64,000 nucleotides of DNA, from the NCBI GenBank assembly GCA_048595745.1, contig CP184361.1. One strand, 5' to 3'. The DNA comes from Aquipseudomonas alcaligenes_A (lineage in GTDB: Bacteria > Pseudomonadota > Gammaproteobacteria > Pseudomonadales > Pseudomonadaceae). A model generated the notes under the pieces. That model ran no database searches. It saw nothing but the letters and a program-made list of their open reading frames with translations, and was not told the DNA's origin. A program made the position numbers and the translations under genes. Position 1 is the stretch's first letter. Each line of letters opens with the position of its first letter. This document shows positions 32,915 to 41,667 of this stretch, in pieces.

Positions 32915-34531
32915 ATGAGCCAACATTATCAGCATGACGTCCTGGTCATCGGCAGCGGCGCTGCCGGCCTGACCCTGGCCCTGACCCTGCCCGGGCACCT
33001 GCGCATCGCCGTGCTGAGCAAGGGTGACCTGGCCAATGGCTCCACCTACTGGGCCCAGGGCGGCGTGGCGGCCGTGCTGGACGACGCCGACACCGTCGAG
33101 TCCCATGTCGCCGACACCCTCAACGCCGGCGGCGGCCTGTGCCGCGAAGACGCCGTACGCTTCACCGTCGAGCACAGCCGCGAGGCCATCCAGTGGCTGA
33201 TCGAACAGGGCGTCCCCTTCACCCGTGACGACGAGCAGGAGCGCGAGGACGGTGGCTTCGAGTTCCACCTCACCCGCGAAGGGGGCCATAGCCACCGGCG
33301 CATCATCCACGCCGCCGATGCCACGGGCGCCGCGATCTTCAACACCCTGCTGCAGCAGACCCGCCAGCGCGCCAATATCGAGTTGCAGGAACAGCGGGTG
33401 GCGGTCGACCTGATCACCGAGCGCAAACTCGGCCTGCCCGGCCAGCGCTGCGTAGGCGCCTATGTGCTCAACCGCACCAGCGGCGAAGTCGACACCTACC
33501 ACGCGCGCTTCGTCATCCTCGCTACCGGCGGCGCGGCCAAGGTCTACCTCTATACCAGCAACCCGGACGGCGCCAGCGGCGACGGCATCGCCATGGCCTG
33601 GCGCGCCGGCTGCCGGGTCGGCAACCTGGAGTTCAACCAGTTTCATCCGACCTGCCTGTACCACCCGCAGGCCAAGAGCTTCCTGGTCACCGAGGCCCTG
33701 CGCGGCGAAGGCGCGCACCTCAAGCTGCCCAACGGCGAACGCTTCATGGAGCGCTTCGACCCGCGCGCCGAACTGGCCCCGCGCGACATCGTCGCCCGCG
33801 CCATCGACCACGAGATGAAGCGCCTGGGTATCGACTGCGTGTACCTCGACATCAGCCACAAGCCGGCCGAGTTCGTGAAGTCGCACTTCCCTACCGTCTA
33901 CGAGCGCTGCCTGACCTTCGGCATCGACATTACCCGCCAGCCCATTCCGGTGGTGCCGGCGGCGCACTACACCTGCGGCGGCGTGGTCGTCGACCAGCAC
34001 GGCCACACCGACGTACCGGGCCTGTACGCCATCGGCGAAACCAGCTTCACCGGCCTGCACGGCGCCAACCGCATGGCCAGCAACTCGCTGCTCGAATGCT
34101 TCGTCTACGCCCGCTCGGCCGCCCAGGACATCGTCGCACAGCTGGATCGGGTACCGATGCCGCAGGGGCTGCCAGCCTGGGATGCCAGCCAGGTGACCGA
34201 CTCGGACGAAGACGTGATCATCGCGCACAACTGGGACGAACTGCGGCGTTTCATGTGGGACTACGTCGGCATCGTGCGCACCAACAAGCGCCTGCAACGC
34301 GCCCAGCACCGGGTGCGCCTGCTGCTCGATGAGATCGACGAGTTCTATTCCAACTACAAGGTCAGCCGCGACCTGATCGAGCTGCGCAACCTGGCCCAGG
34401 TCGCCGAGTTGATGATCGAATCGGCCATGCTGCGCCGCGAGAGCCGCGGCCTGCATTACACTCTGGACTACCCGGACCTGCTGCCCGAGGCCCGCGACAC
34501 TATCCTGGTGCCGCCCACCTACGCCGGCTGA
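32915..34531 (+). CDS. nadB: L-aspartate oxidase
   Basis: A 538-aa flavoenzyme that oxidises L-aspartate to iminoaspartate, the first step of de novo NAD synthesis. FAD-binding VIGSGAAGLTLAL is at the N-terminus; the succinate-dehydrogenase-like core has HRRIIHAADATGAAI, LATGGAAKVYLYTSNPDGASGDG, EFNQFHPT and the late HYTCGGV motif, with the C-terminal helical domain. It is divergent from algU across ~350 bp. A -10-like TATACT occurs at ~32868-32873. Its 3' end overlaps ygfX by 32 bp. Confidence 0.98.
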   Translation: MSQHYQHDVLVIGSGAAGLTLALTLPGHLRIAVLSKGDLANGSTYWAQGGVAAVLDDADTVESHVADTLNAGGGLCREDAVRFTVEHSREAIQWLIEQGVPFTRDDEQEREDGGFEFHLTREGGHSHRRIIHAADATGAAIFNTLLQQTRQRANIELQEQRVAVDLITERKLGLPGQRCVGAYVLNRTSGEVDTYHARFVILATGGAAKVYLYTSNPDGASGDGIAMAWRAGCRVGNLEFNQFHPTCLYHPQAKSFLVTEALRGEGAHLKLPNGERFMERFDPRAELAPRDIVARAIDHEMKRLGIDCVYLDISHKPAEFVKSHFPTVYERCLTFGIDITRQPIPVVPAAHYTCGGVVVDQHGHTDVPGLYAIGETSFTGLHGANRMASNSLLECFVYARSAAQDIVAQLDRVPMPQGLPAWDASQVTDSDEDVIIAHNWDELRRFMWDYVGIVRTNKRLQRAQHRVRLLLDEIDEFYSNYKVSRDLIELRNLAQVAELMIESAMLRRESRGLHYTLDYPDLLPEARDTILVPPTYAG

Positions 34532-34952
34532 ACTTCAGGCGCACGCGCAGATGCCGGTGCGCCTCGCGCGTCAGTGCATCACGCGGGATACACAGGCCAC
34601 GCACGCGCCGCTCACCAACCAGGCGAAAGCGCAGCACCACGGCGAGTGGCAGCGCCAGGCTGTCCGGCCGCAGCTGCACCGACTGCCAGCCATTGCGCGC
34701 GCTGAACAGCTGCCAGCCCTCCTCGTCCCGGCGCAGACCGGTGAAGGCCGACGGATGGCGCAGCAGAATCTGCCGCGGCAACGTCCAGGCCGCATACCCC
34801 AGGCAGGCCAGCACACCGAGCGCAGCGCCCCAGAGGGGCAGATCGATGACCAATAGGGTAAGCAGCGCCAAGCCGAGCGCCGCCAGGTAGAGCGTCAGCA
34901 GCAGGCGCGAGGCCTGCCAGTGACATTCGAAGTGCTTACTTGGGCTGGACAC
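34500..34952 (-). CDS. ygfX: YgfX-family membrane protein
   Basis: A 150-aa protein from a GTG start that overlaps the sdhE 3' end by 17 bp. Two adjacent membrane spans (~17-58) precede a soluble domain with the family's GWQLFSARNGWQSVQL and FRLVGERRVRGLCIPRDAL. In E. coli and Serratia YgfX pairs with SdhE; it was reported as the CptA toxin acting on MreB/FtsZ, a role still debated. Here, too, it is coupled to sdhE. Confidence 0.87.
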   Translation of the reverse strand: MSSPSKHFECHWQASRLLLTLYLAALGLALLTLLVIDLPLWGAALGVLACLGYAAWTLPRQILLRHPSAFTGLRRDEEGWQLFSARNGWQSVQLRPDSLALPLAVVLRFRLVGERRVRGLCIPRDALTREAHRHLRVRLKFSRRRWAAPG

Positions 34953-35190
34953 GATCCAGGATCATGCGAACCATGCGGCGCAGATCGGCATCCTCGGGCT
35001 CACCGCGCTGCATGAACCAGCCGAACATGTCCTGGTCCTCGCACTCCAGCAGCTTGCGGTAGCGCGCCTGGTCCTCGGCGTCGAGGCTGGGGTAGACCTC
35101 CTTGACGAAGGGCACCAGCAGCACATCCAGCTCCAGCATGCCGCGGCGGCTATGCCAGAAGAGTCGGTTCAGTTCGGTCGCGTCGGCCAT
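34936..35190 (-). CDS. sdhE: SdhE, FAD assembly factor
   Basis: An 84-aa helical protein needed for covalent flavinylation of succinate dehydrogenase. The essential RGxxE motif is RGMLE (16-20), followed by the conserved acidic region LLECEDQDMFGWFMQRGEP. The start at 35190 fits the family; 22 extra upstream codons do not. It is coupled to ygfX (17-bp overlap), the standard pair. Confidence 0.95.
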   Translation of the reverse strand: MADATELNRLFWHSRRGMLELDVLLVPFVKEVYPSLDAEDQARYRKLLECEDQDMFGWFMQRGEPEDADLRRMVRMILDRVQPK

Positions 35191-35309
35191 GCAGCAGGCT
35201 CCTGTGCAAAGGGGCGCAGTATAACGGCGCGCGGCGCGCTCGGCACCCGCTGACAAGGCGCCGGACGGCCTCTATGATGACGGCCTGACTTATTGCCCAG
35301 CGATCGCCC

Positions 35310-36251
35310 ATGGCCGACTCTGCCTTCTTCACCCCGCTCAATCACGAAGCCCTGCTCGCCGTACGCGGCCCGGACGCTGCCAAGTTCCTCCAGGGCCAGC
35401 TCACCTGCAACCTCAACTATCTCGACGAACGGACCTCCAGCCTGGGCGCCCGCTGCACGCCCAAGGGCCGCATGATCTCCAGCTTCCGCATCGTCCAGGA
35501 AGGCGACGGCTACCTGCTGGCGCTGGCCAGCGAACTGCTTGAAGCGCAACTGACGGATTTGAAGAAATACGCGGTGTTCTCCAAGTCCAGCCTGGCCGAC
35601 GAATCCGCCGCCTGGGCCCGCTTCGGCCTCAGCGGCGGCGATGGTGCGCTGGTGAGTCTCGGCCTGGACCTGCCACAACAGGCCGATGCCGTAGCCCGTG
35701 CCAATGGCCTGCTCGCCCTGCGCCTGCCCGGCGGCCGGGCAGAACTCTGGGCCCCGGCCGCACAGGCCGAAAGCCTGCAGGCTCGCCTGGCTGCCCAACT
35801 GCCGGAGGCCCCGCTCAACGACTGGCTGCTCGGCCAGGTACGCGCCGGCATCGGCCAGGTGTTCGGCGCCACCCGCGAGCTGTTCATCCCGCAGATGATC
35901 AACCTACAAGCCGTCGGCGGCGTCAGTTTCAAGAAGGGCTGCTACACCGGCCAGGAAATCGTCGCGCGCATGCAATACCTCGGCAAACTCAAGCGCCGCC
36001 TGCAGCGCCTGAGCCTACCCCGGGGCGAACAGCCGGCCGTAGGCAGCGAACTGTTCTCGCCAGTACACGGCTCCAGCGTCGGCGAAGTGGTCCTGGCAGC
36101 CGGTAACGGTGGCGGCGCCGAGCTGCTGGCGGTACTGCAGGAAGATGCCGTCGCCGATGGCCGCATCCACCTGGGAAGCCCCGAGGGCCCAGCCCTCGAA
36201 CTGCTGGAAATGCCCTACCAACTGGACGCAGATCGCGAAATCCAGCGCTAG
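35310..36251 (+). CDS. ygfZ: YgfZ/CAF17-like folate-dependent Fe-S protein
   Basis: A 313-aa protein related to GcvT, acting with folate in maintenance of certain 4Fe-4S enzymes such as MiaB. The hallmark KGCYTGQEIVAR (209-220) with Cys211 is intact; the N-terminal LLAVRGPDAAKFLQGQLTCNL region is typical. It is divergent from sdhE, keeping the usual ygfZ/sdhE/ygfX block. Confidence 0.95.
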   Translation: MADSAFFTPLNHEALLAVRGPDAAKFLQGQLTCNLNYLDERTSSLGARCTPKGRMISSFRIVQEGDGYLLALASELLEAQLTDLKKYAVFSKSSLADESAAWARFGLSGGDGALVSLGLDLPQQADAVARANGLLALRLPGGRAELWAPAAQAESLQARLAAQLPEAPLNDWLLGQVRAGIGQVFGATRELFIPQMINLQAVGGVSFKKGCYTGQEIVARMQYLGKLKRRLQRLSLPRGEQPAVGSELFSPVHGSSVGEVVLAAGNGGGAELLAVLQEDAVADGRIHLGSPEGPALELLEMPYQLDADREIQR

Positions 36252-36361
36252 GTAAAAAAGCTGATGCATGATCCCGGGCAAACGCGGTACAACCCGGGCA
36301 GACCCGAACACAGTCCGCCTCAGCACCTAAACTGAGGCAGTCGAGCGACCCGAGAAGCGAA

Positions 36362-37198
36362 ATGAGCAAGCTTGCCGAGAAAGTCCAGGAAGAACTGATC
36401 CAGGCCATCGAGAACGATGAACTGGTACTGCCGACCCTGCCGGAAGTCGCATTGAAGGTGCGCGAAGCGGCCGAAGACCCGAATGTCAGCATCCCTGCCC
36501 TGAGCAAAGTGATCGGCAACGACGCAGCCCTCACCGCGCGCATCATCAAGGTGGTGAACAGTCCGCTGCTGCGCACCAGCAAGGAAATCACCGACATCCA
36601 GATGGCCGTCAGCCGCCTGGGCATCAACTACACCTGCAACCTGGCCACCGGCCTAGCCATGGAGCAGATGTTCCAGGCCACCAGCGATGTGGTCGACCGC
36701 AAGATGCGCGAAGTGTGGAACAAGAGCACCGAGATCGCCGGTATCTGCCACGTCCTGTGCCGCCATTACACCAAGCTGATGCCCGATCAGGCCACCCTGG
36801 CCGGCCTGGTCCACCAGATCGGCGTGCTGCCGATCCTCACCTATGCCGAAGAGAACAACGCGCTGCTGGCCGACTCGATCAGCCTCAACCATGTGATCGA
36901 GAAGATCCATCCGATCATCGGCGACCGCATCCTGCGTGCGTGGGAGTTCCCCGAGCCGATCGCCATCGTGCCCAGCCAGCACCTGAACTTCAGCCGCAAC
37001 TCGGCCAAAGTGGACTACGTGGATATCGTTCAGGTCGCCACCCTGCAGAGCTACCTGGGCAGCGAGCACCCCTACACCCAGCTGGACTGGAGCCAGATTC
37101 CGGCCTTCGCCAAGCTCGGCCTCGACCCGAATGTCGACATGCAGGCCGACGAAGATCTCTCCGCCGCCATGGAAGCGGCCACCAGCATGCTGCAGTGA
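36362..37198 (+). CDS. HDOD domain protein
   Basis: A 278-aa cytoplasmic protein. The HDOD fold is evident: DELVLPTLPEVALKVREAAEDPN, LSKVIGNDAALTARIIKVVNSPLLR, IQMAVSRLGINYTCNLATGLAM, and QATLAGLVHQIGVLPIL. HDOD proteins are non-catalytic relatives of HD hydrolases that link signalling (often c-di-GMP or chemosensory) to output. No other domain is fused. The ATG has a GAGAAG site; it seems to be monocistronic. Confidence 0.92.
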   Translation: MSKLAEKVQEELIQAIENDELVLPTLPEVALKVREAAEDPNVSIPALSKVIGNDAALTARIIKVVNSPLLRTSKEITDIQMAVSRLGINYTCNLATGLAMEQMFQATSDVVDRKMREVWNKSTEIAGICHVLCRHYTKLMPDQATLAGLVHQIGVLPILTYAEENNALLADSISLNHVIEKIHPIIGDRILRAWEFPEPIAIVPSQHLNFSRNSAKVDYVDIVQVATLQSYLGSEHPYTQLDWSQIPAFAKLGLDPNVDMQADEDLSAAMEAATSMLQ

Positions 37199-37264
37199 GG
37201 CACGGGCGACCCTCCGTCGCCCGCCCCACCCCGGCAAGGCTGATCCTGACTAGACTGCAAGCAA

Positions 37265-37282
37265 GCCCGGCGCGCGCCGGGC
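37265..37282. terminator. 18-bp palindrome after the HDOD gene
   Basis: A perfect GC-only palindrome (GCCCGGCGCGCGCCGGGC) 66 bp past the HDOD stop. No T-run. It could be a weak terminator; an operator for the next gene is also possible. Confidence 0.4.
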
Positions 37283-37357
37283 GGCGTCAACGGAAGCACG
37301 CCACGGCCCCGAAGGAATCGGGGTCGCAATGCTGGGTTCTGGGTAAGGAAATATCTC

Positions 37358-38113
37358 ATGCGCCTGCTGCCACTGCTGTTCGCCTTGCTCCTGCCGCTGG
37401 CCGCCACGGCCGATGAAGTCCGCCTGACCAACGGCGAATGGAGCCCCTACCTCGGCCAGAACCTGCCCCACCACGGCGTTGCCTCGCGCATCGTCGAGGA
37501 GGCCTTCGCCCTGGAAGGCATCCGGGTCAGGTGGGAGTTCTACCCCTGGGCTCGCGCCCTGCGCAGCGCCGAGCGCGGCAAGAGCGATGGCAGCGCCGTG
37601 TGGCTGCGCAGCCCCGAACGTGAGAAGACCTTCTACATCAGTGACCCTGTGGTGGAGAGCGGCTTCTACCTGTTCCACCGCAAGGACCGCCCCCTCAACT
37701 GGCAACAGGCCGCCGACCTCGCGCCGCTGCGCCTCGGCGGCGCCATCGACTATGACTACGGCCAGGCCTTCCAGCAGGCCGAGCGCGACGGCCTGCTCAA
37801 GGTCAAGCGCCTGAGCAGCGAAGAGCAGGGCCTGCGCATGCTGCTGGCCGGCCGCCTAGATGCCTTCCCGATGGACAAGGTGGTGGCCTTCGACATGCTG
37901 CACAGCCAGTTCAGCCGCGAGGAGCGCCTGCGCCTGTCCTTCCATCCGCTGCCACTGCGCAGCGACAGCCTGCACCTGCTGCTCTCGAAGCAGGTGCCCG
38001 GCAACGCCGAACGCATGGCGCGCTTCAACCGCGGCCTCAAGGCCCTGCAGGACAGCGGCAAGGTCAGCCAGTACCTGCTGGAAATCCAGCAGCCGCTGAG
38101 CCTGACCTACTAA
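37358..38113 (+). CDS. Orphan periplasmic solute-binding protein (SBP_bac_3)
   Basis: A 251-aa exported protein (signal MRLLPLLFALLLPLAATA). The fold is clear: LTNGEWSPYLGQNLPHHGVASRIVEEAFALEGIRVRWEFYPWARAL, SDPVVESGFYLFHRKDRP, the domain crossover LAPLRLGGAIDYDYG, LLAGRLDAFPMD and a C-terminal FNRGLKALQDSGKVSQYL. Such stand-alone proteins with 'PWARAL' are frequent in Pseudomonas without ABC partners. It ends convergent with tctE (4-bp overlap). Confidence 0.9.
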   Translation: MRLLPLLFALLLPLAATADEVRLTNGEWSPYLGQNLPHHGVASRIVEEAFALEGIRVRWEFYPWARALRSAERGKSDGSAVWLRSPEREKTFYISDPVVESGFYLFHRKDRPLNWQQAADLAPLRLGGAIDYDYGQAFQQAERDGLLKVKRLSSEEQGLRMLLAGRLDAFPMDKVVAFDMLHSQFSREERLRLSFHPLPLRSDSLHLLLSKQVPGNAERMARFNRGLKALQDSGKVSQYLLEIQQPLSLTY

Positions 38114-39501
38114 TAGGCCGGCGGAAAACTCACCCGCACCCGCAAGCCGCCCAGCGCGCCCTGCCCCAGCTCGATCTCGGCGCGATGGGCGCGGCAGATC
38201 TCGCCGACAATCGCCAACCCCAGCCCGGCCCCGCCGGCATGCGGATTGCGCCGATAGAAGCGCTCGAATACCCGCGCGTGCTCCTCCGGCGGAATGCCGG
38301 GGCCATCGTCCTCCACCTCCAGCAGCGCCGGCGCCAGCACCCGCACCACCACGTTGCCACCCGGTGTATGAGCCAGCGCGTTGTCCACCAGGTTGTAGAT
38401 CAGCTCGTGTAGCAGCATCGGCTCGCCGCGCAGCCACACCTCGGTATGCGCTTCCAGTGCCAGGGCGATGCCACGCTGGTGCGCCAGAGGCGCCAGGGCC
38501 ATGCCCAGCTCGCGGGCCAGCTGGGCCAGTTCGACCCGCTCGGCGCCGCCCTCGGCCACGGCGCGGGCGGCACGCTCGATACGCGCCAGCGACAGCAGCT
38601 GATTGGCCAGGTGGGTGAGGCGGTCGGTGCTCTGCGCCGCCTTCTCCAGGGTGCTGTGCCACAGCGCCGGCTCGCGCTCGCGCAGGCCCAGCTCGATGCG
38701 CGCCTTGAGCGCCGCCAGCGGCGTGCGCAGCTCGTGGGAGGCGTCGGTGATGAACTGCGCCTGGCGTTCGAACTGCTGGCGCAGACGCTCGGTGAAGTGG
38801 TTGAGCGAGGCCACCAGCGGGCGCAGCTCGTCCTGCACCTGAACCATCGGCAGCGGCTGCAGGTCGTCCGGCTGGCGCTCTTCCACCGCCGTGCGCAGGC
38901 GCTCCAGCGGACGCAGCGCGGCACTCACCGCCAGCCCCACCAGGGCCAGGGTGATCAGTGCCAGCAGGCCCATGCGCCACAGGGTATCGAGCAGCAGGCC
39001 ACGGGCCATACGCACCCGCGCCACGTCGGTCTCGGCCACGCGGATTTCCGCCATGCCGTTCATCCCCGGCTCGGAAACCGGCTGCAGCAGGCTGACCAGG
39101 CGTACGCCGACGCCATCGAATTCACCGTCATAGAAGTGCGCCAGCGCCGGGTAGTCATCGGTACGCGGCGTGCCGGGCGGCGGCGGCGGCAGACCGTCGT
39201 AGCCGGACACCACGCGCCCCTCGAGGTCGCTGACCTGATAGAAGATGCGTCCCTCCAGGTCATAGGCGAAAGGGTCCAGCGCCACGTAGGGCACGTCGGC
39301 GCGCAGCTTGCCATCCTCGGTGTAGAGTCCGTCGGCGATGGCCCGCGCCGAGGCCAGCAGGGTGCGATCGTAGGCCGCGTCGGCGGCATGGCGACCATTC
39401 CAGTAGGCGCTGAGGCTGCCGATCAGCAGCGGAATGGCCAGCAGGATGGCCAGCCGACGCAAAAGCCGGCCACGCAGGCTGCCCGCCGCCAGCTCAGTCA
39501 C
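38110..39501 (-). CDS. tctE: TctE, sensor histidine kinase for tricarboxylates
   Basis: A 463-aa inner-membrane kinase starting at GTG 39501, overlapping the tctD stop by 8 bp. Two spans (~15-34 and ~176-195) flank a periplasmic sensory domain. HAMP-like linker, then phosphorylation box with His256 (DASHELRTPL) and ATPase boxes NLVDNALAH, EVEDDGPGIP and GGAGLGLAI. With TctD it activates the divergent citrate porin and transporter genes when tricarboxylates are present. Confidence 0.94.
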   Translation of the reverse strand: MTELAAGSLRGRLLRRLAILLAIPLLIGSLSAYWNGRHAADAAYDRTLLASARAIADGLYTEDGKLRADVPYVALDPFAYDLEGRIFYQVSDLEGRVVSGYDGLPPPPPGTPRTDDYPALAHFYDGEFDGVGVRLVSLLQPVSEPGMNGMAEIRVAETDVARVRMARGLLLDTLWRMGLLALITLALVGLAVSAALRPLERLRTAVEERQPDDLQPLPMVQVQDELRPLVASLNHFTERLRQQFERQAQFITDASHELRTPLAALKARIELGLREREPALWHSTLEKAAQSTDRLTHLANQLLSLARIERAARAVAEGGAERVELAQLARELGMALAPLAHQRGIALALEAHTEVWLRGEPMLLHELIYNLVDNALAHTPGGNVVVRVLAPALLEVEDDGPGIPPEEHARVFERFYRRNPHAGGAGLGLAIVGEICRAHRAEIELGQGALGGLRVRVSFPPAY

Positions 39502-40165
39502 CGGTGGCTTCCAGCAGGTAGCCCAGGCCACGGAAGGTGACGATGCGCACCGCATCGCCTTCCAGCTTCTTGCGCAGGCGGTGCACGTAGATCTCGATGG
39601 CATCCGGGCTGGCGTCCTCGTCCAGGCCGAACACCTGGTCGGCCAGCTGCTCCTTGCTCATCACCCGTCCGGGGCGGGCGATCAGCGCCTCCAGCACCGC
39701 CTGCTCGCGCGAGGTCAGGTTGAGCAACTGCGCGCCCAGGGTGAAACGCCGGGTACCCAGGTCGTAGACCAGCGCGCCACAGCGTTGCTGCTGCTCGCCG
39801 CCGAGCACGCTACGGCGCAGCAGCGCCTTGACCCGCGCCTCCAGCTCGGTGAGTTCGAAGGGCTTGGCCAGGTAGTCGTCGGCGCCCAGGTTGAGACCAT
39901 GCACACGGTCCTTCACCTCGCCGCGTGCGGTCAGCATCAGCACCGGCAGGGTCTTGCCGCGTCCGCGCACGCGCGCCAGCACCTCGAAACCGTCGAGCCG
40001 CGGCAGGCCCACGTCGAGCACCGCCAGGGCGTAGTCCTCGCTGGCCAGGGCGTGCTCGGCGGCCACCCCGTCGTGCAGCACATCGACGGTCAGTCCGGCG
40101 CCGCGCAAGGCCTGGGCCACGCTCTCGGCCAGGGGCAGATGGTCCTCGACCAGCAGGATTCGCAC
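39494..40165 (-). CDS. tctD: TctD, OmpR-type response regulator
   Basis: A 223-aa regulator with an N-terminal receiver (phospho-acceptor D51 in AVLDVGLP; conserved E7/D8 and Lys in LAKPFE) and a C-terminal winged helix (LTSREQAVLEALIARPGRVMSKEQL). It is divergent from opdH across 203 bp containing paired repeats at 40244-40276, the natural place for its operator. Confidence 0.95.
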   Translation of the reverse strand: MRILLVEDHLPLAESVAQALRGAGLTVDVLHDGVAAEHALASEDYALAVLDVGLPRLDGFEVLARVRGRGKTLPVLMLTARGEVKDRVHGLNLGADDYLAKPFELTELEARVKALLRRSVLGGEQQQRCGALVYDLGTRRFTLGAQLLNLTSREQAVLEALIARPGRVMSKEQLADQVFGLDEDASPDAIEIYVHRLRKKLEGDAVRIVTFRGLGYLLEATGD

Positions 40166-40243
40166 GGCAGCACACTCCGAAGTCTTGTCGTTATGCGCCG
40201 AGTTTAACCAGCGCGGGCGGCCTGTGAAGGGCGCCGCCGGTTT

Positions 40244-40276
40244 CTTTCACCCTGAAAGCCTGGCGAAAGTTTCGCC
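40244..40276. promoter_or_regulatory. Paired inverted repeats, candidate TctD operator
   Basis: CTTTC-N5-GAAAG at 40244-40258 is followed by the near-palindrome GGCGAAAGTTTCGCC at 40262-40276. Both present GAAA/TTTC half-sites about 18 bp apart centre-to-centre, midway between tctD and opdH. Confidence 0.45.
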
Positions 40277-40368
40277 CCCTAGGATCGCGACCAGGGTGGC
40301 TCGATCCACCCGTAAAACGCCGGGAGCGTGGTTGCCCCGGCGTGACAAGAACAACAATCGGAGACCAC

Positions 40369-41637
40369 ATGATGCGATCTGCCCATCGGCAGGCCTCGGC
40401 GCCTGTTCGTCGCTTCAGCCTCACCCTGCTCGCCTGCGCCCTGGCGCCCGCCTCGCATGCCGCTTTCATCGAAGACAGCAGCGCCACCCTGACCACCACC
40501 AACATCTACCTCAACCGCGACTTCCGTGAAGGCGATGGCCAGAACAAGCGCGAGGAATGGGGCCAGGGCTTCCTGCTCGACGTCCGCTCCGGCTACACCG
40601 ACGGTACCGTCGGCTTCGGCCTCGACGCCCTCGGCATGCTCGGCCTCAAGCTCGACTCCGGCAAGGGTCGCACCGGCACCGATCTGCTGCCGGTGCAGGA
40701 CGACGGCGGCACCCCGGACCAGTTCGGTCGCCTCGGCCTGACCGCCAAGGTCAAGCTCGCCGAAAGCGAGTTCCGCTACGGCTCGCACATCCCCGAGCTG
40801 CCGGTGGTCAAGGCCAGCGACAGCCGCCTGCTGCCGCAGGTGTTCGAGGGCGGCCTGCTGACCTCCAGCGACATCGACAACCTGAGCTTCACCGGCGGGC
40901 GCCTGGACAAGGTGATCGACCGCGCCTCGACCAACTCCGAGGACCTCATCCTCAACAGCAAGAACAGCCGCTTCGCCAGCGGCGTGACGGCCGAGCACAT
41001 GGACCTGGCCGGCTTCGATTACAGCTTCGCCAAGGGCCTGACCGGGCGCTACTACTACGCCGACGTCGAGGACATCTACCGCCAGCACTTCCTCGGTCTG
41101 CTCGCCAGCCAGCCTCTGGGCGGCGGCACCCTGAGCGCCGACCTGCGCGTCTCGATCAGCGACGACAGCGGCTCGGCCAAGGCCGGCAAGGTCGACAACA
41201 ACGCCTGGAACGGCCTGGTCTCCTACGCCCACAGCGGCCACAAGGTCGGCCTCGGCTACCAGCACCTGACCGGCGACACCGGCTTCGCCTACCTCGATGG
41301 CAGCGACCCCTTCCTGGTCAACTTCGTGCAGATCAACGACTTCGCCAACGCCGACGAGCGCTCCTGGCAGGCCCGCTACGACTTCGACTTCGCCGGCCTC
41401 GGCGTGCCCGGCCTGAGCTTCATGACCCGCTACATCAAGGGCGACAACGCCCAGGTCAGCGGCAGTGATGAAGAAGGCCGCGAGTGGGAACGCAACATCG
41501 AGTTCAAGTACGTGGTGCAGAGCGGTCCGCTCAAGGACCTCTACGTGCGCCTGCGCAACGCCAGCTTCCGTTCCAGCTTCGCCCGCGACGCGGACGAAAA
41601 CCGTCTGATCGTCGGCTACAGCCTGCCGATCTGGTAA
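40369..41637 (+). CDS. opdH: OprD-family porin, OpdH type (tricarboxylate uptake)
   Basis: A 422-aa outer-membrane protein with signal peptide (…LTLLACALAPASHA). OprD-family marks are FIEDSSATLTTTNIYLNRDFREG, GQGFLLDVRSGYTDGTVGFGLDALGMLGLKLD (in pieces), GSHIPELPVVKASDSRLLPQVFEGG and the C-terminal RDADENRLIVGYSLPIW. OpdH is the cis-aconitate/citrate porin beside tctCBA in P. aeruginosa. A GGAG site lies 7 nt before the first ATG of a tandem pair. Confidence 0.92.
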   Translation: MMRSAHRQASAPVRRFSLTLLACALAPASHAAFIEDSSATLTTTNIYLNRDFREGDGQNKREEWGQGFLLDVRSGYTDGTVGFGLDALGMLGLKLDSGKGRTGTDLLPVQDDGGTPDQFGRLGLTAKVKLAESEFRYGSHIPELPVVKASDSRLLPQVFEGGLLTSSDIDNLSFTGGRLDKVIDRASTNSEDLILNSKNSRFASGVTAEHMDLAGFDYSFAKGLTGRYYYADVEDIYRQHFLGLLASQPLGGGTLSADLRVSISDDSGSAKAGKVDNNAWNGLVSYAHSGHKVGLGYQHLTGDTGFAYLDGSDPFLVNFVQINDFANADERSWQARYDFDFAGLGVPGLSFMTRYIKGDNAQVSGSDEEGREWERNIEFKYVVQSGPLKDLYVRLRNASFRSSFARDADENRLIVGYSLPIW

Positions 41638-41667
41638 GCCACAATAAAACTCCACAGGAGAAAGATC

